Assembly: GCA_013373005.1 (NCBI GenBank)
Contig: JABXIP010000212.1
Coordinates: 1-18,580 of the forward strand
Origin: Cytophagia bacterium
GTDB lineage: Bacteria > Bacteroidota > Bacteroidia > Cytophagales > Cyclobacteriaceae
Direction of reading: 5' to 3'
DNA length: 18,580 bases
Shown here in pieces: positions 7,785 through 16,553 of the stretch. Positions within the stretch are counted from its first letter, which is position 1; each line of letters opens with the position of its first letter. A program made the position numbers and the translations under genes. Below the pieces are notes generated by a model. It was not told the origin of the DNA. It made no database searches and saw nothing but the letters and a program-made list of their open reading frames with translations.

Positions 7785-8828
7785 ATGAAAAGAATTTCGG
7801 CAATTTTATTGGCACTCCTACTTGTGACTTCTCTGAAGGCACAGGATGAACAGGGAGCTGGCACAGACCCTGCAAAATTTTTGCAAGGTATTGAAAGTAC
7901 CACTAGGGTTGCCGGACTTAATAGTGCCCGAAAGCTCAACAATCAATTCTCTGTACGCCCAATTCGTGATGAGGATGTAATGTGGAGTATGAGACTTTGG
8001 TCCAAGATGAACTTCAACGAGAAGTTGAACTCGGCTTGGAATGCCAAAGAGTCAAGAATTACCAATGTAATACTGGAGGGAATTGCGGCATATTTTGATG
8101 CAAAGAATCAGGCATTGGATCAACAAGTAGGGATAACACCTTATCAGACATTTGAAAATGGTGCCACTGGCTTTAATGATGAATCTATTTTGACTGAGGT
8201 TGACTTCAGTAATAATCTGAAGAACATGTCAACTGCACAAGGTAACTATGACGAAGCCCTTAGAGCGCAAGATAGAGCGGAGTTGAAGGCTAGAGATGAA
8301 GGTCGTTTTGCGAGTTACTCTGATGCTAGATTGGATTCGATAATAGATATTGAATACCAGGCATCGGCTGCAGCAAAGCCTTTAGACCCTGCCAATAAAG
8401 GAGACTTGGATGTTCTGTTGATTGAGGAGGATCTTGTTTTCGATAGAAATCAGTCGGTAGCTAAATGGGATATTGTTTCTGTTACGTTAATTGCTCCTCC
8501 AAAAGCCAGTGTGGCTGGTACAGAGAGAGAAATCGTAAGAATCAAATACGAGGAGTTGGTAAACTACATTGAGCAGGTTTACTCGGAGTCTAATAAGAAT
8601 ATGGGATACTGGTATAACCCGAAGAATCCTAGAGATAGAAATATCAATTTCGCTCATGCTTTTGACTTGAGACTGTTCAGCTCTTATATCACCAAGTTCC
8701 AGAACTCAGATGATGATAATATTCAGACGCTGTTCGGTCGTACGGATTATGATTACAGCATCATTGAACAGGCAATGAGAAAGCGTATGGAGCTTTTAGA
8801 AAGAATGCATAACCTTTGGGAATACTAG
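7785..8828 (+). CDS. gldN: T9SS ring protein GldN (PorN)
   Basis: GldN is the periplasmic partner of GldK in the T9SS ring and contacts the tip of GldM. The 347-residue product starts with a Sec signal peptide (Met-Lys-Arg, hydrophobic core, cleavage after LKA at residue 19; the mature protein begins Gln-Asp). There is no lipobox Cys, as expected for GldN. Conserved family segments are visible: RPIRDEDVMWSMRLWSKMNF with NEKLN near residue 58, a central variable acidic/Ala-rich stretch, KWDIVSVTLIAPP near 225, and the C-terminal FDLRLFSSYITKFQN followed by MELLERMHNLWEY. The ATG lies one base after the gldM stop, implying translational coupling. gldN is the last gene of the operon and is followed by a strong hairpin terminator. 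Confidence 0.94.
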   Translation: MKRISAILLALLLVTSLKAQDEQGAGTDPAKFLQGIESTTRVAGLNSARKLNNQFSVRPIRDEDVMWSMRLWSKMNFNEKLNSAWNAKESRITNVILEGIAAYFDAKNQALDQQVGITPYQTFENGATGFNDESILTEVDFSNNLKNMSTAQGNYDEALRAQDRAELKARDEGRFASYSDARLDSIIDIEYQASAAAKPLDPANKGDLDVLLIEEDLVFDRNQSVAKWDIVSVTLIAPPKASVAGTEREIVRIKYEELVNYIEQVYSESNKNMGYWYNPKNPRDRNINFAHAFDLRLFSSYITKFQNSDDDNIQTLFGRTDYDYSIIEQAMRKRMELLERMHNLWEY

Positions 8829-8854
8829 ACCATTGGGAAAGAAGATAAAGAAGA

Positions 8855-8880
8855 AGGAAGCTATTTAGCTTCCTTTTTTT
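8855..8880. terminator. Bidirectional rho-independent terminator between gldN and uvrC
   Basis: AGGAAGCT (8855-8862), loop ATTT and AGCTTCCT (8867-8874) form a perfect 8-bp stem, followed by T through 8880. On the minus strand the same stem is followed by a T-rich stretch (complement of 8840-8854). It lies 26 bases past the gldN stop and contains the uvrC stop codon at 8861-8863, so it can end both convergent operons. Confidence 0.9.
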
Positions 8881-10669
8881 GTTTGAAGTGGTTTAGGACT
8901 ATTTGTGTTTTGGCCTTGCCGATAATGTCTTCAAGCTCTTCTTTGCTGGCCGATTCTATTTTGCTCATGGTTCGGAATTCCTTGAGCAGTTTGTCAACCG
9001 TGGCCTTTCCTAGACCTTTAACCTCTTCCAACTCGAAGTTGAAGCTGTTTTTACTTCGTTGGTCTCTATGGAAGGTGATGGCGAATCGGTGTGCCTCATC
9101 TCTTAGCTTTTGAATCAGCCTTAATGATTCTGATTTCTTGTCAATATGAATAGGGAATGAGTCTTCTGGGAAGTACAACTCCTCTAGCCTTTTGGCAATA
9201 CCTATTATGGGTATCTCACCATAAAGATTGAGTCCTTTGAGCGCATCGCAGGCAGCGCTTAGCTGACCCTTTCCACCATCAATGACGATGAGCTTTGGAA
9301 GAGGTAGGTTTTCTTCGATCAAACGCTTATATCTTCTTCCAACTACCTCATTCATAGAGCCGAAATCATCGGGTCCTACAACGGTCTTAATTTTGAAATG
9401 GCGATAGTCTTTCTTGGAAGGCCGACCCATTTTGAAACACACCATGCTGGCCACCGGGTTAGTTCCTTGAATATTCGAGTTATCGAAGCATTCTATATGA
9501 GTTGGTAATTCCTTAAGCGATAGGTCAGATTGTAGCTGCTTGAGTACTCTATTGCCTTTGTCTTTAACGTTTTCCAAAGAACTGTACTTCTCCTTCTTGG
9601 CAAAGAGAGCATTCTTTAGCGATAGCTCAATGAGCTTCTTCTTATCACCTATTTGTGGTTGAATCAGTTTGAAGTTTTGGGTTTCCAGCTCAATTTCTTT
9701 GTTGGTGAGCACCTCTTTGGCACTACTTTGGAATTTATCCTTCAAATCGATGATCATTAGAGCCAGAATCTCCTCATCAGACTCTTCCAGCTTTTTCTTT
9801 AATTCACTGGTCTGAGAAAGATTAATGGTTCCATTCTTAATCCGCAGGTAGTTTACAAAGGCCCACTTCTCATCGGAGACAATCGTGAACACGTCCATAT
9901 CTGCAATTTTCGGACTTACCACTACAGACTTAGATTGGAAACGGTCTACTAGCTCCAGTTTATCTTTGAATTTCTGAGCATTTTCAAATTCCAGCTTCTG
10001 CGCTGCTTCAGCCATGTGTTCTTTGAAGTATTGCTTTGGAATAGACAGGTTACCCTTAAGGATATTCATTGCCTGATCTACGTCTTTCAGGTAATCTTCT
10101 TCTGTTTGAAGTCCTTCACAAGGCCCTTTACAATTACCGATATGATATTCCAGACAGACTTTAAACTTGCCTTTGCTTATGTTCTCCTCGCTTAAATCGA
10201 AGCGGCAGGTTCTTAGGGTGAAAAGACTATTGATAAGCCTTAGCACATTGTTCATGGCCTTCACACTGGCAAATGGACCAAAGTAGGTTCCATCCGATGG
10301 AATGAATTTACGGGTGCTGTAGATCCGTGGAAAGCGTTCGTTCGATACACAGACATAAGGGAAGGTTTTGTCATCCTTTAGGAGGATGTTGTAGCGAGGT
10401 TGATTCTGCTTAATGAGATTGTTCTCCAGCAGCAGCGCATCGAACTCGCTGTTGACCAAGGTTACCTCAATAGCCTTGATTTCGGAGACCAACCTCCTGG
10501 TTTTCCGATTGATTCCTGCCTGCTTATTGAAATAGCTGGAAACACGCTTTTTAAGGCTCTTGGCCTTGCCAACATAGATTAGTGTTCCTTCTTCATTGAA
10601 GAACCGATATACTCCCGGATTGTCCGGTAGATTCAATACATCCTTAGGATCGAATCGGGTGACCTCCAT
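8861..10669 (-). CDS. uvrC: Excinuclease ABC subunit C
   Basis: UvrC makes both incisions around DNA damage in nucleotide excision repair after UvrB loading. The 602-residue protein is full length. It has an N-terminal GIY-YIG nuclease domain (GVYRFF at 19-24, LIYVGKAKSLKKRV at 30-43). Four cysteines at C155, C172, C180 and C184 are spaced like the iron-sulfur cluster ligands of E. coli UvrC. A UVR motif (about 213-248) binds UvrB. The C-terminal RNase H-like nuclease has D396 (CFDNSN), D464 (VIDGGKGQL) and H527 (RDEAHRFA) as the DDH triad. The end holds helix-hairpin-helix motifs (VKGLGKATVDKLL near 550). It is the last gene of the porW-PBP-uvrC operon, nine bases after the PBP stop. Its own stop codon lies inside the shared terminator stem. 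Confidence 0.97.
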   Translation of the reverse strand: MEVTRFDPKDVLNLPDNPGVYRFFNEEGTLIYVGKAKSLKKRVSSYFNKQAGINRKTRRLVSEIKAIEVTLVNSEFDALLLENNLIKQNQPRYNILLKDDKTFPYVCVSNERFPRIYSTRKFIPSDGTYFGPFASVKAMNNVLRLINSLFTLRTCRFDLSEENISKGKFKVCLEYHIGNCKGPCEGLQTEEDYLKDVDQAMNILKGNLSIPKQYFKEHMAEAAQKLEFENAQKFKDKLELVDRFQSKSVVVSPKIADMDVFTIVSDEKWAFVNYLRIKNGTINLSQTSELKKKLEESDEEILALMIIDLKDKFQSSAKEVLTNKEIELETQNFKLIQPQIGDKKKLIELSLKNALFAKKEKYSSLENVKDKGNRVLKQLQSDLSLKELPTHIECFDNSNIQGTNPVASMVCFKMGRPSKKDYRHFKIKTVVGPDDFGSMNEVVGRRYKRLIEENLPLPKLIVIDGGKGQLSAACDALKGLNLYGEIPIIGIAKRLEELYFPEDSFPIHIDKKSESLRLIQKLRDEAHRFAITFHRDQRSKNSFNFELEEVKGLGKATVDKLLKEFRTMSKIESASKEELEDIIGKAKTQIVLNHFKQKKEAK

Positions 10670-10678
10670 AGGCCGAAA

Positions 10679-13003
10679 TTAGTAAATATCGTCATCATAA
10701 ATGGTAGTGTCACTTGTGTTAAGCACATCTACAAACTTCTGACAATCGATCTCCATACTCAGGTTCGGAGGTCTTTCGAAAAGGGTTTTCTGAAGGTTGA
10801 GGGTTGAATCTGCATAGATATCCTTTAGGAACATCCCTACAATCGGCATGGCAGTTCTGGCTCCTTGTCCGTCAGGCCAATGGGTAAAGTGAATGGCTCT
10901 ATCGTCACCACCTACCCAGGCACCGGCAACAATTTCATTGGTTACCGCTACGAACCAACCGTCAGATGCATTTTGAGTAGTCCCAGTTTTTGCACCTATA
11001 GAGTTTTTGGTTTGGTTATAGTCTGTAAGGTCATAGTCATAATTTTCAGCCCAAAGCCTAATTCCTGAACCATTTCTAACCGTCTCCTGCATCATATTCA
11101 GCATCACATAAGCTACATCTTCGTTAATAGCTTTACTTTTTCTTGGCACGTGACGGTATATCTCATTGCCATATTTATCTTCTATTCTACTGATAAAATA
11201 AGGCTCAATATGAGTCCCTTTGTTGGCAAAGGTTCCGTAGGCGCCTAATATTTCAAATAGGGATACATCTTCTGTTCCCAAAGCTATAGAGTAGTATGGA
11301 GGGATGGTGCTTTTTATTCCTAAGCGTTTGGCCATATCTACCACCTTATCTGGTTTTACAATCTGCATAACTCTGGCGGTAATGGAATTTACAGATTTGG
11401 CCATGGCCAGTTTCAAAGTCATTTCGTCTCCGCTGAAACCACCATCAGAATTGGATGGATCCCAAATCTCGTTTCCATTTCCTGTTGGTATAGCCACCGC
11501 TTCATCTTTAAAAGTATAGCATGGCGAATAACCTTGCTCGACTGCAGTAGCATAGACAAAAGGCTTAAAGAGTGAGCCCGGTTGTCTTTTTCCAAACCTT
11601 ACATGATCATACTTAAAGTGTTGGAAGTTAATTCCACCAACCCAAGCCTTAATGGCGCCACTTTTTGGTTCCGTAGCTAAAAATCCTGCTTGTAAGAATT
11701 GTTTATAGTACCTAATAGAGTCTCTTGAACTAAGAACAGTGTCTATATCTCCACCCCAGCTAAAAACCGTCATTTTTTTAGGCTTGTTCATATAGTATTT
11801 CACTGAATCGGACTCTTCACCATATTTACGTTCAAGGTTTCTGTATGCACTAGATCTAGGGACAATGGTTTCCTCAAAGAAGTCTTCAAGTTCCCTTCCT
11901 TTGCTATCTATCCATAAGTCGCGAGCTTCTTCCAATAGTTTTTCATCAAAAGAATTTTGCAGCGTTCTCATGGCACTATCCATCGCATCTTCCGCATAGC
12001 CTTGCATACGCGAGTCAATGGTGGTGTAGATTTTCAAACCATCCCCATAAAGGTCATAGCCAAGTGTTTTAAGGAGGGATAACAAGTCCTTACTGGCTTC
12101 TGCTCTGAAGTACTGAGCCAATCCTGTATTATGATCTTGCTGGCGGAAATCGTCCAGATTAATGTCTTTTACCCTCATGGTGTCGTATGCCTGGCGATTG
12201 AGGAAGCCATACTTCACCATTTGGCTCATTACAATGTTTCTTCTACTCTTAGAGTTTTCCGGGTTAATGTCCGGTCTGTAAGTGGTTACTCCTTTTTGCA
12301 TACCCGCTAATACCGCAGCTTCGGGAACGGTCAGTTCAGAAGGGAGTTTGTTGAAGTAGGTTTTTGCCGCAGACTTAATTCCGTAAGCATTGTTTCCGAA
12401 CTCTACGGTATTATAGTACATGGCCATTATCTCTTCTTTGGTGTAAGATCTTTCGAGTCTCACAGAAAGAATCCACTCCTTAGTTTTGTAAATCAACTGG
12501 TCGAGAAAGCCACTTTTACCTTCCAGTTTGCCTCTATCTTCAGCTTTGATAACCCTGGTGTTGAATAGGTTTTTAGCCAACTGCTGACTAATGGTTGATC
12601 CTCCTCCCTTAGGGCTAAAAGTTACCACCCCGAAGGCCACACGGAACATACTTTCTAGGTCAATTCCTGAGTGAGAATTAAATCGAATATCTTCGGCTGC
12701 TAAGAGGGCATGTACCAGATTGTCGCCCAATTCATCATAGGTCACAGGGTTTCTGTTATCTCTGTAGTATCCTGAACCAAGCTGTACACCATCGGCAGTG
12801 AAAAGGAGAGAAGTAAGGTTTTGCTCCGGATTCTCTAACTGACTATAGCTTGGTAAACTACCGAACCAATTGTTCAGGTTATTACTGACCGCCCATATAT
12901 AGGTAGGAAAGCCTATAATGAATAAGGCAAAACCGACCCAAAGAGCGATGGTGAGCTTTTTGAGCAGGGGTCTTCTTTTTTTGAGCTTCTCTTTGGCAGT
13001 CAT
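10679..13003 (-). CDS. Class A penicillin-binding protein (PBP1A type)
   Basis: This bifunctional peptidoglycan synthase polymerises lipid II and cross-links the strands. The 774-residue protein has a cytoplasmic basic N-terminus and one membrane anchor (about 16-38). The GT51 glycosyltransferase domain has catalytic E104 in LAAEDIRFNSHSGID, the motif GGGSTISQQLAKNLF near 133-147, and RKNIVMSQM-like SRRNIVMSQM near 253. The transpeptidase domain has S477-L-F-K480, S537-V-N539 and K672-T-G-T675, so both activities look intact. A segment of about 100 residues (333-435) between the domains, rich in charged residues, is of the kind seen in Bacteroidota PBP1A proteins. The ATG directly abuts the porW stop with no spacing, and uvrC follows after nine bases, so all three should be co-transcribed. 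The gene would usually be named mrcA or ponA. Confidence 0.95.
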   Translation of the reverse strand: MTAKEKLKKRRPLLKKLTIALWVGFALFIIGFPTYIWAVSNNLNNWFGSLPSYSQLENPEQNLTSLLFTADGVQLGSGYYRDNRNPVTYDELGDNLVHALLAAEDIRFNSHSGIDLESMFRVAFGVVTFSPKGGGSTISQQLAKNLFNTRVIKAEDRGKLEGKSGFLDQLIYKTKEWILSVRLERSYTKEEIMAMYYNTVEFGNNAYGIKSAAKTYFNKLPSELTVPEAAVLAGMQKGVTTYRPDINPENSKSRRNIVMSQMVKYGFLNRQAYDTMRVKDINLDDFRQQDHNTGLAQYFRAEASKDLLSLLKTLGYDLYGDGLKIYTTIDSRMQGYAEDAMDSAMRTLQNSFDEKLLEEARDLWIDSKGRELEDFFEETIVPRSSAYRNLERKYGEESDSVKYYMNKPKKMTVFSWGGDIDTVLSSRDSIRYYKQFLQAGFLATEPKSGAIKAWVGGINFQHFKYDHVRFGKRQPGSLFKPFVYATAVEQGYSPCYTFKDEAVAIPTGNGNEIWDPSNSDGGFSGDEMTLKLAMAKSVNSITARVMQIVKPDKVVDMAKRLGIKSTIPPYYSIALGTEDVSLFEILGAYGTFANKGTHIEPYFISRIEDKYGNEIYRHVPRKSKAINEDVAYVMLNMMQETVRNGSGIRLWAENYDYDLTDYNQTKNSIGAKTGTTQNASDGWFVAVTNEIVAGAWVGGDDRAIHFTHWPDGQGARTAMPIVGMFLKDIYADSTLNLQKTLFERPPNLSMEIDCQKFVDVLNTSDTTIYDDDIY

Positions 13004-15556
13004 TTACTTGTAGAATTTCTGATGAAACGTCAGGTATTGATCTAACGCTTTGTTCTGAAACAATTGTGTGAAGTTATCTTGTGATATGGCAAAATTATGA
13101 AAATTTGAGTCGCCCTGCAGCCCCAATTTTGCCAGTTCTTTTTCTAAGAGTGCTCTATAGCTTTCAGCAGCAGATTTCACCTTAAAACTATTGACGTATA
13201 TCACACCAATTTTGCTGGAGGTATCGAAATTGACATAACCTGAGAAAAGCACTGTTTTGAAGTTCTCCTCATTGAACTTATCTAATTGGGTTTTCAAAGA
13301 GTCTTTGTCAAAGCTTTCTTCGCTGAAGGTAAAAGCCACTAAATGAATTTGCTGGAAGTCTTCGCTGAATTCATTATTCAGGTTGCCTAGTCTCTCTTGC
13401 TTGGCCGGATCAATGGCAGTGAGCAGGTTTTTGGCATAATTGGCCTGAGGTTCCTCAGGGTACTTCTCGATAAAGTCATTCAGCGCCTGTTCATAAGAAA
13501 CAATGCTTTCAGTTTTGGCCTTGAGAATAGCAGCCAATAATTCTACAGTTGGAAGAAAGTCTACATCTTCAAAGGAACCGAGAGCAGCTCTAAGTTTCTG
13601 GTCGGCTAAAAGATAATCTCCAGACTCATAAGCCTCATAAGCTCCTGCATACTCTAATTGTAGTGCTCTGTTTCTGGCAGCTTTCTCTTGCAGATAATTT
13701 GGGTTGATGAGTGTCTTGGCCATTATGGTTTCAGGAAACTCATCAATGATCATTTGCTTGTACCTGTTGGATTCATTTGAATCAATAGGCTCATACAAAG
13801 TATAAAGAGCATAGAGCGCATCTATTCTATGCGTAGTCTGAGGGTATTTTGCCAACAGCGTTTCGTAGCTATTAATCGCTTCTTGATTTTGTTCGAGACC
13901 AAATCGGTAAATGCTTCCAAGCTTGAAGTAGGCATCCTGAATTACAATTCTCGCCTGGTCTTTCTGGTCTTCATCGAAAGGAATGGTAGCCATTAGCTTT
14001 TCAACTTCAGTATCTCTATTACTCTTAAGGTCAGGTTGAGTAGCATCGCTGCTGGGGTCATCAATATCTTCCGCTTCTGCAGTTGTCGTTGGGCCTACAC
14101 CAATACCTTGCTTTAGAGACCGTCTCCAATTGTCTTCCAGAGGCCTATTGCCCCAAACTCTTTGAAACTCTAACTGACCCTGACCTATCGCTTGTTGATT
14201 GTAGAAATACCATGAACCACTACCATCCGGAGCCTGGAAACCGGAATTATCAACCCTGTTAACTCCACTGTTTGCAGGCTGTGTTTTGGCCTTCTTTTCT
14301 TTTTCTTTGTCTTCCTTAGCATCAATATACCGCCCCAAATAGACCTCTAACTGCATCCGACTCATTTCGGCTAAGGCCAAAAGGCTATCGTTCTTTTCTA
14401 TGATGTTGAGTTGAGTGACAAAGTCTTTTAGTACTTCCTGTCGTTTCGCAATGGCCTCATAATTTTCCAAATCTTTTGGAAGTTTCTGAACAGCACTGTC
14501 GTAATAGGCGCTAGCCAGGTTGAATCTTTGCAGATCTTCATAATGAATCTCAGCCAGTCTCAGATAGGAGAGGCCTTGCTGTCTTTGATTGGGTTGTTCT
14601 ACCTGGGTGGCTGCTTTAAAGTTTTCTATGGCTTTAGGCAGATTACTTCTTCTTTGTTCCATCAAACCCATGGTATAATAAATGTTGTCTTGATACTCCT
14701 GGTTCTTACCATCGGACAGCATTTTTTCGAAGGTTTTGTAGGCTTCATCTACATAATTGGGGTTCGCAAATCCGGAAACCGCCAGCTTATTCAGCTTGGC
14801 ATGGAACATAATATCGTAAGGAGGATTCCCTTTAAGCGCATTGTCATAATACAAATAAGCCTCTCTGTATTCTTCGGCTTGCTGAGCAAGTTGTCCCAGA
14901 ATAAAGTTCACTCTTATCTTATAAGTCTTGTCTTGAATGCCGGGTTGAACACGCTGAAGTAATTCCTTCACTTTACCATAATCTTCCTCTCTTTGGTATA
15001 GAAAGGCTAGGGTGAGCAAGTAGTCTACAGCCTCTTCCTGATTAAGTGCTTCTTGTTCCAGAAACTGCGATACCTGCATTGCCTGCTCAGGGCTATCCAT
15101 ATCCATATAGGTACGCATCAAAGCAATAAGTGCCTGATGTCTTGTTGGGTCGTCTTTGCTGTTCTGATTAATGTATTGGAATGTTTCGATAGCATACTGC
15201 CATTGAGCACGGAGGTAGCGGATTTTTCCAATAATCAGGTAGCTATCATCTACCCAGTCGCTAGTTTCCCACCATTCAATGTTCTGGCTAGATTTTTTAA
15301 AGGCATCGTCTAATTTTTCCTTGCTGCTACTTACGGTGGAGGAATCTACTACAGGAAAAATCTTCAGAATCTCATCGAAGTTGTATTGATACTGATCTTC
15401 AAAATCCTGATAAACTTCATTTAAATATAGGTCAGCGTAGAAATACCCGTTGTATCTGGCATTAAGGTTCTGATAACCCTTGGAGGCACAGCCCACAGTA
15501 AGCAGTAAAAATGCTCCGAAAAGTGCTCTGGTTATATTTAAAATATGCTTCTTCAA
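13004..15556 (-). CDS. porW: T9SS-associated TPR lipoprotein PorW/SprE
   Basis: PorW (SprE in F. johnsoniae) is an outer-membrane lipoprotein required for type IX secretion that connects the ring complex to the translocon. The frame has no ATG before the mature protein. I chose the TTG at 15556 because it gives Met-Lys-Lys-His, a hydrophobic core and lipobox LTVGC with Cys at residue 23. A TTG at 15580 is possible but adds Asp-Arg-Glu to the n-region. The product is 850 residues. After the Cys comes GYQNLNARYNGYFYAD, a conserved PorW start, then TPR helices through about residue 400. The hallmark is WYFYN and, shortly after, WGNRPLEDNWRR. Next are an acidic low-complexity linker, more TPRs, and a C-terminal domain starting near FSEDFQQIHLVAF. 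It heads the operon with the PBP and uvrC. Confidence 0.9.
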   Translation of the reverse strand: MKKHILNITRALFGAFLLLTVGCASKGYQNLNARYNGYFYADLYLNEVYQDFEDQYQYNFDEILKIFPVVDSSTVSSSKEKLDDAFKKSSQNIEWWETSDWVDDSYLIIGKIRYLRAQWQYAIETFQYINQNSKDDPTRHQALIALMRTYMDMDSPEQAMQVSQFLEQEALNQEEAVDYLLTLAFLYQREEDYGKVKELLQRVQPGIQDKTYKIRVNFILGQLAQQAEEYREAYLYYDNALKGNPPYDIMFHAKLNKLAVSGFANPNYVDEAYKTFEKMLSDGKNQEYQDNIYYTMGLMEQRRSNLPKAIENFKAATQVEQPNQRQQGLSYLRLAEIHYEDLQRFNLASAYYDSAVQKLPKDLENYEAIAKRQEVLKDFVTQLNIIEKNDSLLALAEMSRMQLEVYLGRYIDAKEDKEKEKKAKTQPANSGVNRVDNSGFQAPDGSGSWYFYNQQAIGQGQLEFQRVWGNRPLEDNWRRSLKQGIGVGPTTTAEAEDIDDPSSDATQPDLKSNRDTEVEKLMATIPFDEDQKDQARIVIQDAYFKLGSIYRFGLEQNQEAINSYETLLAKYPQTTHRIDALYALYTLYEPIDSNESNRYKQMIIDEFPETIMAKTLINPNYLQEKAARNRALQLEYAGAYEAYESGDYLLADQKLRAALGSFEDVDFLPTVELLAAILKAKTESIVSYEQALNDFIEKYPEEPQANYAKNLLTAIDPAKQERLGNLNNEFSEDFQQIHLVAFTFSEESFDKDSLKTQLDKFNEENFKTVLFSGYVNFDTSSKIGVIYVNSFKVKSAAESYRALLEKELAKLGLQGDSNFHNFAISQDNFTQLFQNKALDQYLTFHQKFYK

Positions 15557-15602
15557 AAAGTAAAATTCCCGATCTAGCAACGAAATTAACAGCCAATTAA
15601 TA

Positions 15603-15634
15603 CAATATTAGTCAGGCAGTTGAGTAATAATCAA
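15603..15634 (-). promoter_or_regulatory. Predicted promoter of the porW-PBP-uvrC operon
   Basis: On the minus strand a TTG (complement of 15632-15634) is followed after 21 bases by TAATATTG (complement of 15603-15610), one mismatch from TAnnTTTG. The start site would be near 15596, about 40 bases before the chosen TTG start. The TTG directly adjoins the -7 box of the divergent M23 gene. Confidence 0.4.
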
Positions 15635-15642
15635 TATTTTTG
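15635..15642 (+). promoter_or_regulatory. Predicted -7 box of the M23/bactofilin/AtpZ operon
   Basis: TATTTTTG matches TAnnTTTG exactly. It would give a start site near 15649 and a leader of about 15 bases before the GTG at 15664. The -33 element is unclear: a TTG at 15620-15622 is only 12 bases away. Confidence 0.45.
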
Positions 15643-15663
15643 TCATCCTTGAATACTGTATAA

Positions 15664-16524
15664 GTGGCTCGAATAAAGAAGACTCTTTCTAACTGGCTGA
15701 ACGCCCGTCATATCCTTATTATTCAGAATGAAGAAAACTTTTCTGAGAAGGCCACCTATAAATTCACTTATGCAAAGATCGCATTCTTTGCTTTTCTTAT
15801 ACTGGCTGCTGTTTTTTCATTGAGTTTCTATATGGTGAATACCATTCTGGCTCAGTGGTTCGACCCAAGATATGCCGAAAGACAAACAAGGCAAGAGTTG
15901 GTTGAACTCACCTTTGAGCTAGACTCACTCTCTTATGAGTTAGAAAGCAGAGACCAGTTTATACAAAGTATCAAAAAAGTACTTCAGGGAGATGTAACAA
16001 CCAATGAAATTCCTGAAAGTGCTGAACCTGCTGAGGCAACAGACATGGACTATGCCCAGCTGGAAAAGACGGATAGCATTTTCAAATCTGAATTCGAGAA
16101 GGGAGTAGGCGGAGACTTTCTGCTGACTTCGAACATGGATAATGTAGAGCTTAGGAGTATCTATTTCTTTCCCCCACTAACAGGGTTTGTGGTAGAATCT
16201 TTTAACCCTCAGAAAGAACATTACGGAATAGATATAGTTTCTAAAAAAGACGAGCCTGTTAAAGTGATTACCGATGGTACGGTAGTTTTCACCGGATGGA
16301 CTCAGGATGACGGCAATATTATAGCCGTACAGCATAGGGAGAATCTGATTTCCATTTACAAGCATAACTCTGCCGTAACCAAGTCTGTAGGAGATGTTAT
16401 TTCTGCAGGAGACATTATTGCCATTATCGGAAATACAGGAGAGCTTACCAGCGGACCACACTTGCATATGGAATTGTGGTACAATGGTTCACCAGTAAAC
16501 CCGCAAGAGTTTATTTCGTTCTGA
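15664..16524 (+). CDS. Membrane-anchored M23 family metallopeptidase
   Basis: This is a predicted peptidoglycan endopeptidase facing the periplasm. The start must be the GTG at 15664: a stop codon lies immediately upstream, and the next Met falls at the end of the membrane helix. The 286-residue product has a basic cytoplasmic N-terminus of ~33 residues, one membrane helix (about 34-60) and a short coiled coil (about 72-108). An acidic linker leads to the C-terminal LytM domain. Zinc and catalytic residues are complete: H186 and D190 in HYGID, H234 in YKHNS, and H266 and H268 in GPHLHME. The glycine-rich turn IIGNTGELTSGPH also fits. It therefore looks active, unlike degenerate LytM activators. 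The bactofilin gene follows after 29 bases. M23-bactofilin pairs are a recurrent cell-shape module in other bacteria, so a role in local wall remodelling is likely. Confidence 0.92.
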   Translation: MARIKKTLSNWLNARHILIIQNEENFSEKATYKFTYAKIAFFAFLILAAVFSLSFYMVNTILAQWFDPRYAERQTRQELVELTFELDSLSYELESRDQFIQSIKKVLQGDVTTNEIPESAEPAEATDMDYAQLEKTDSIFKSEFEKGVGGDFLLTSNMDNVELRSIYFFPPLTGFVVESFNPQKEHYGIDIVSKKDEPVKVITDGTVVFTGWTQDDGNIIAVQHRENLISIYKHNSAVTKSVGDVISAGDIIAIIGNTGELTSGPHLHMELWYNGSPVNPQEFISF

Positions 16525-16553
16525 CCAGACATCAACTAAATAAAAGACCAACC

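Noticed and set aside
7616..7942. A 108-codon minus-strand open frame across the gldM/gldN junction
   Set aside because: It is antisense to two clear T9SS genes, and its composition looks like complement coding rather than a real protein.
14528..14962. A 144-codon open frame on the plus strand, antisense to porW
   Set aside because: It is wholly inside the well-supported porW gene, has no family resemblance or promoter context, and reflects the complement of TPR coding sequence.
16476..16553. Longer bactofilin start inside the M23 gene
   Set aside because: The added residues are the M23 3' end read in another frame and do not look like a bactofilin N-terminus.
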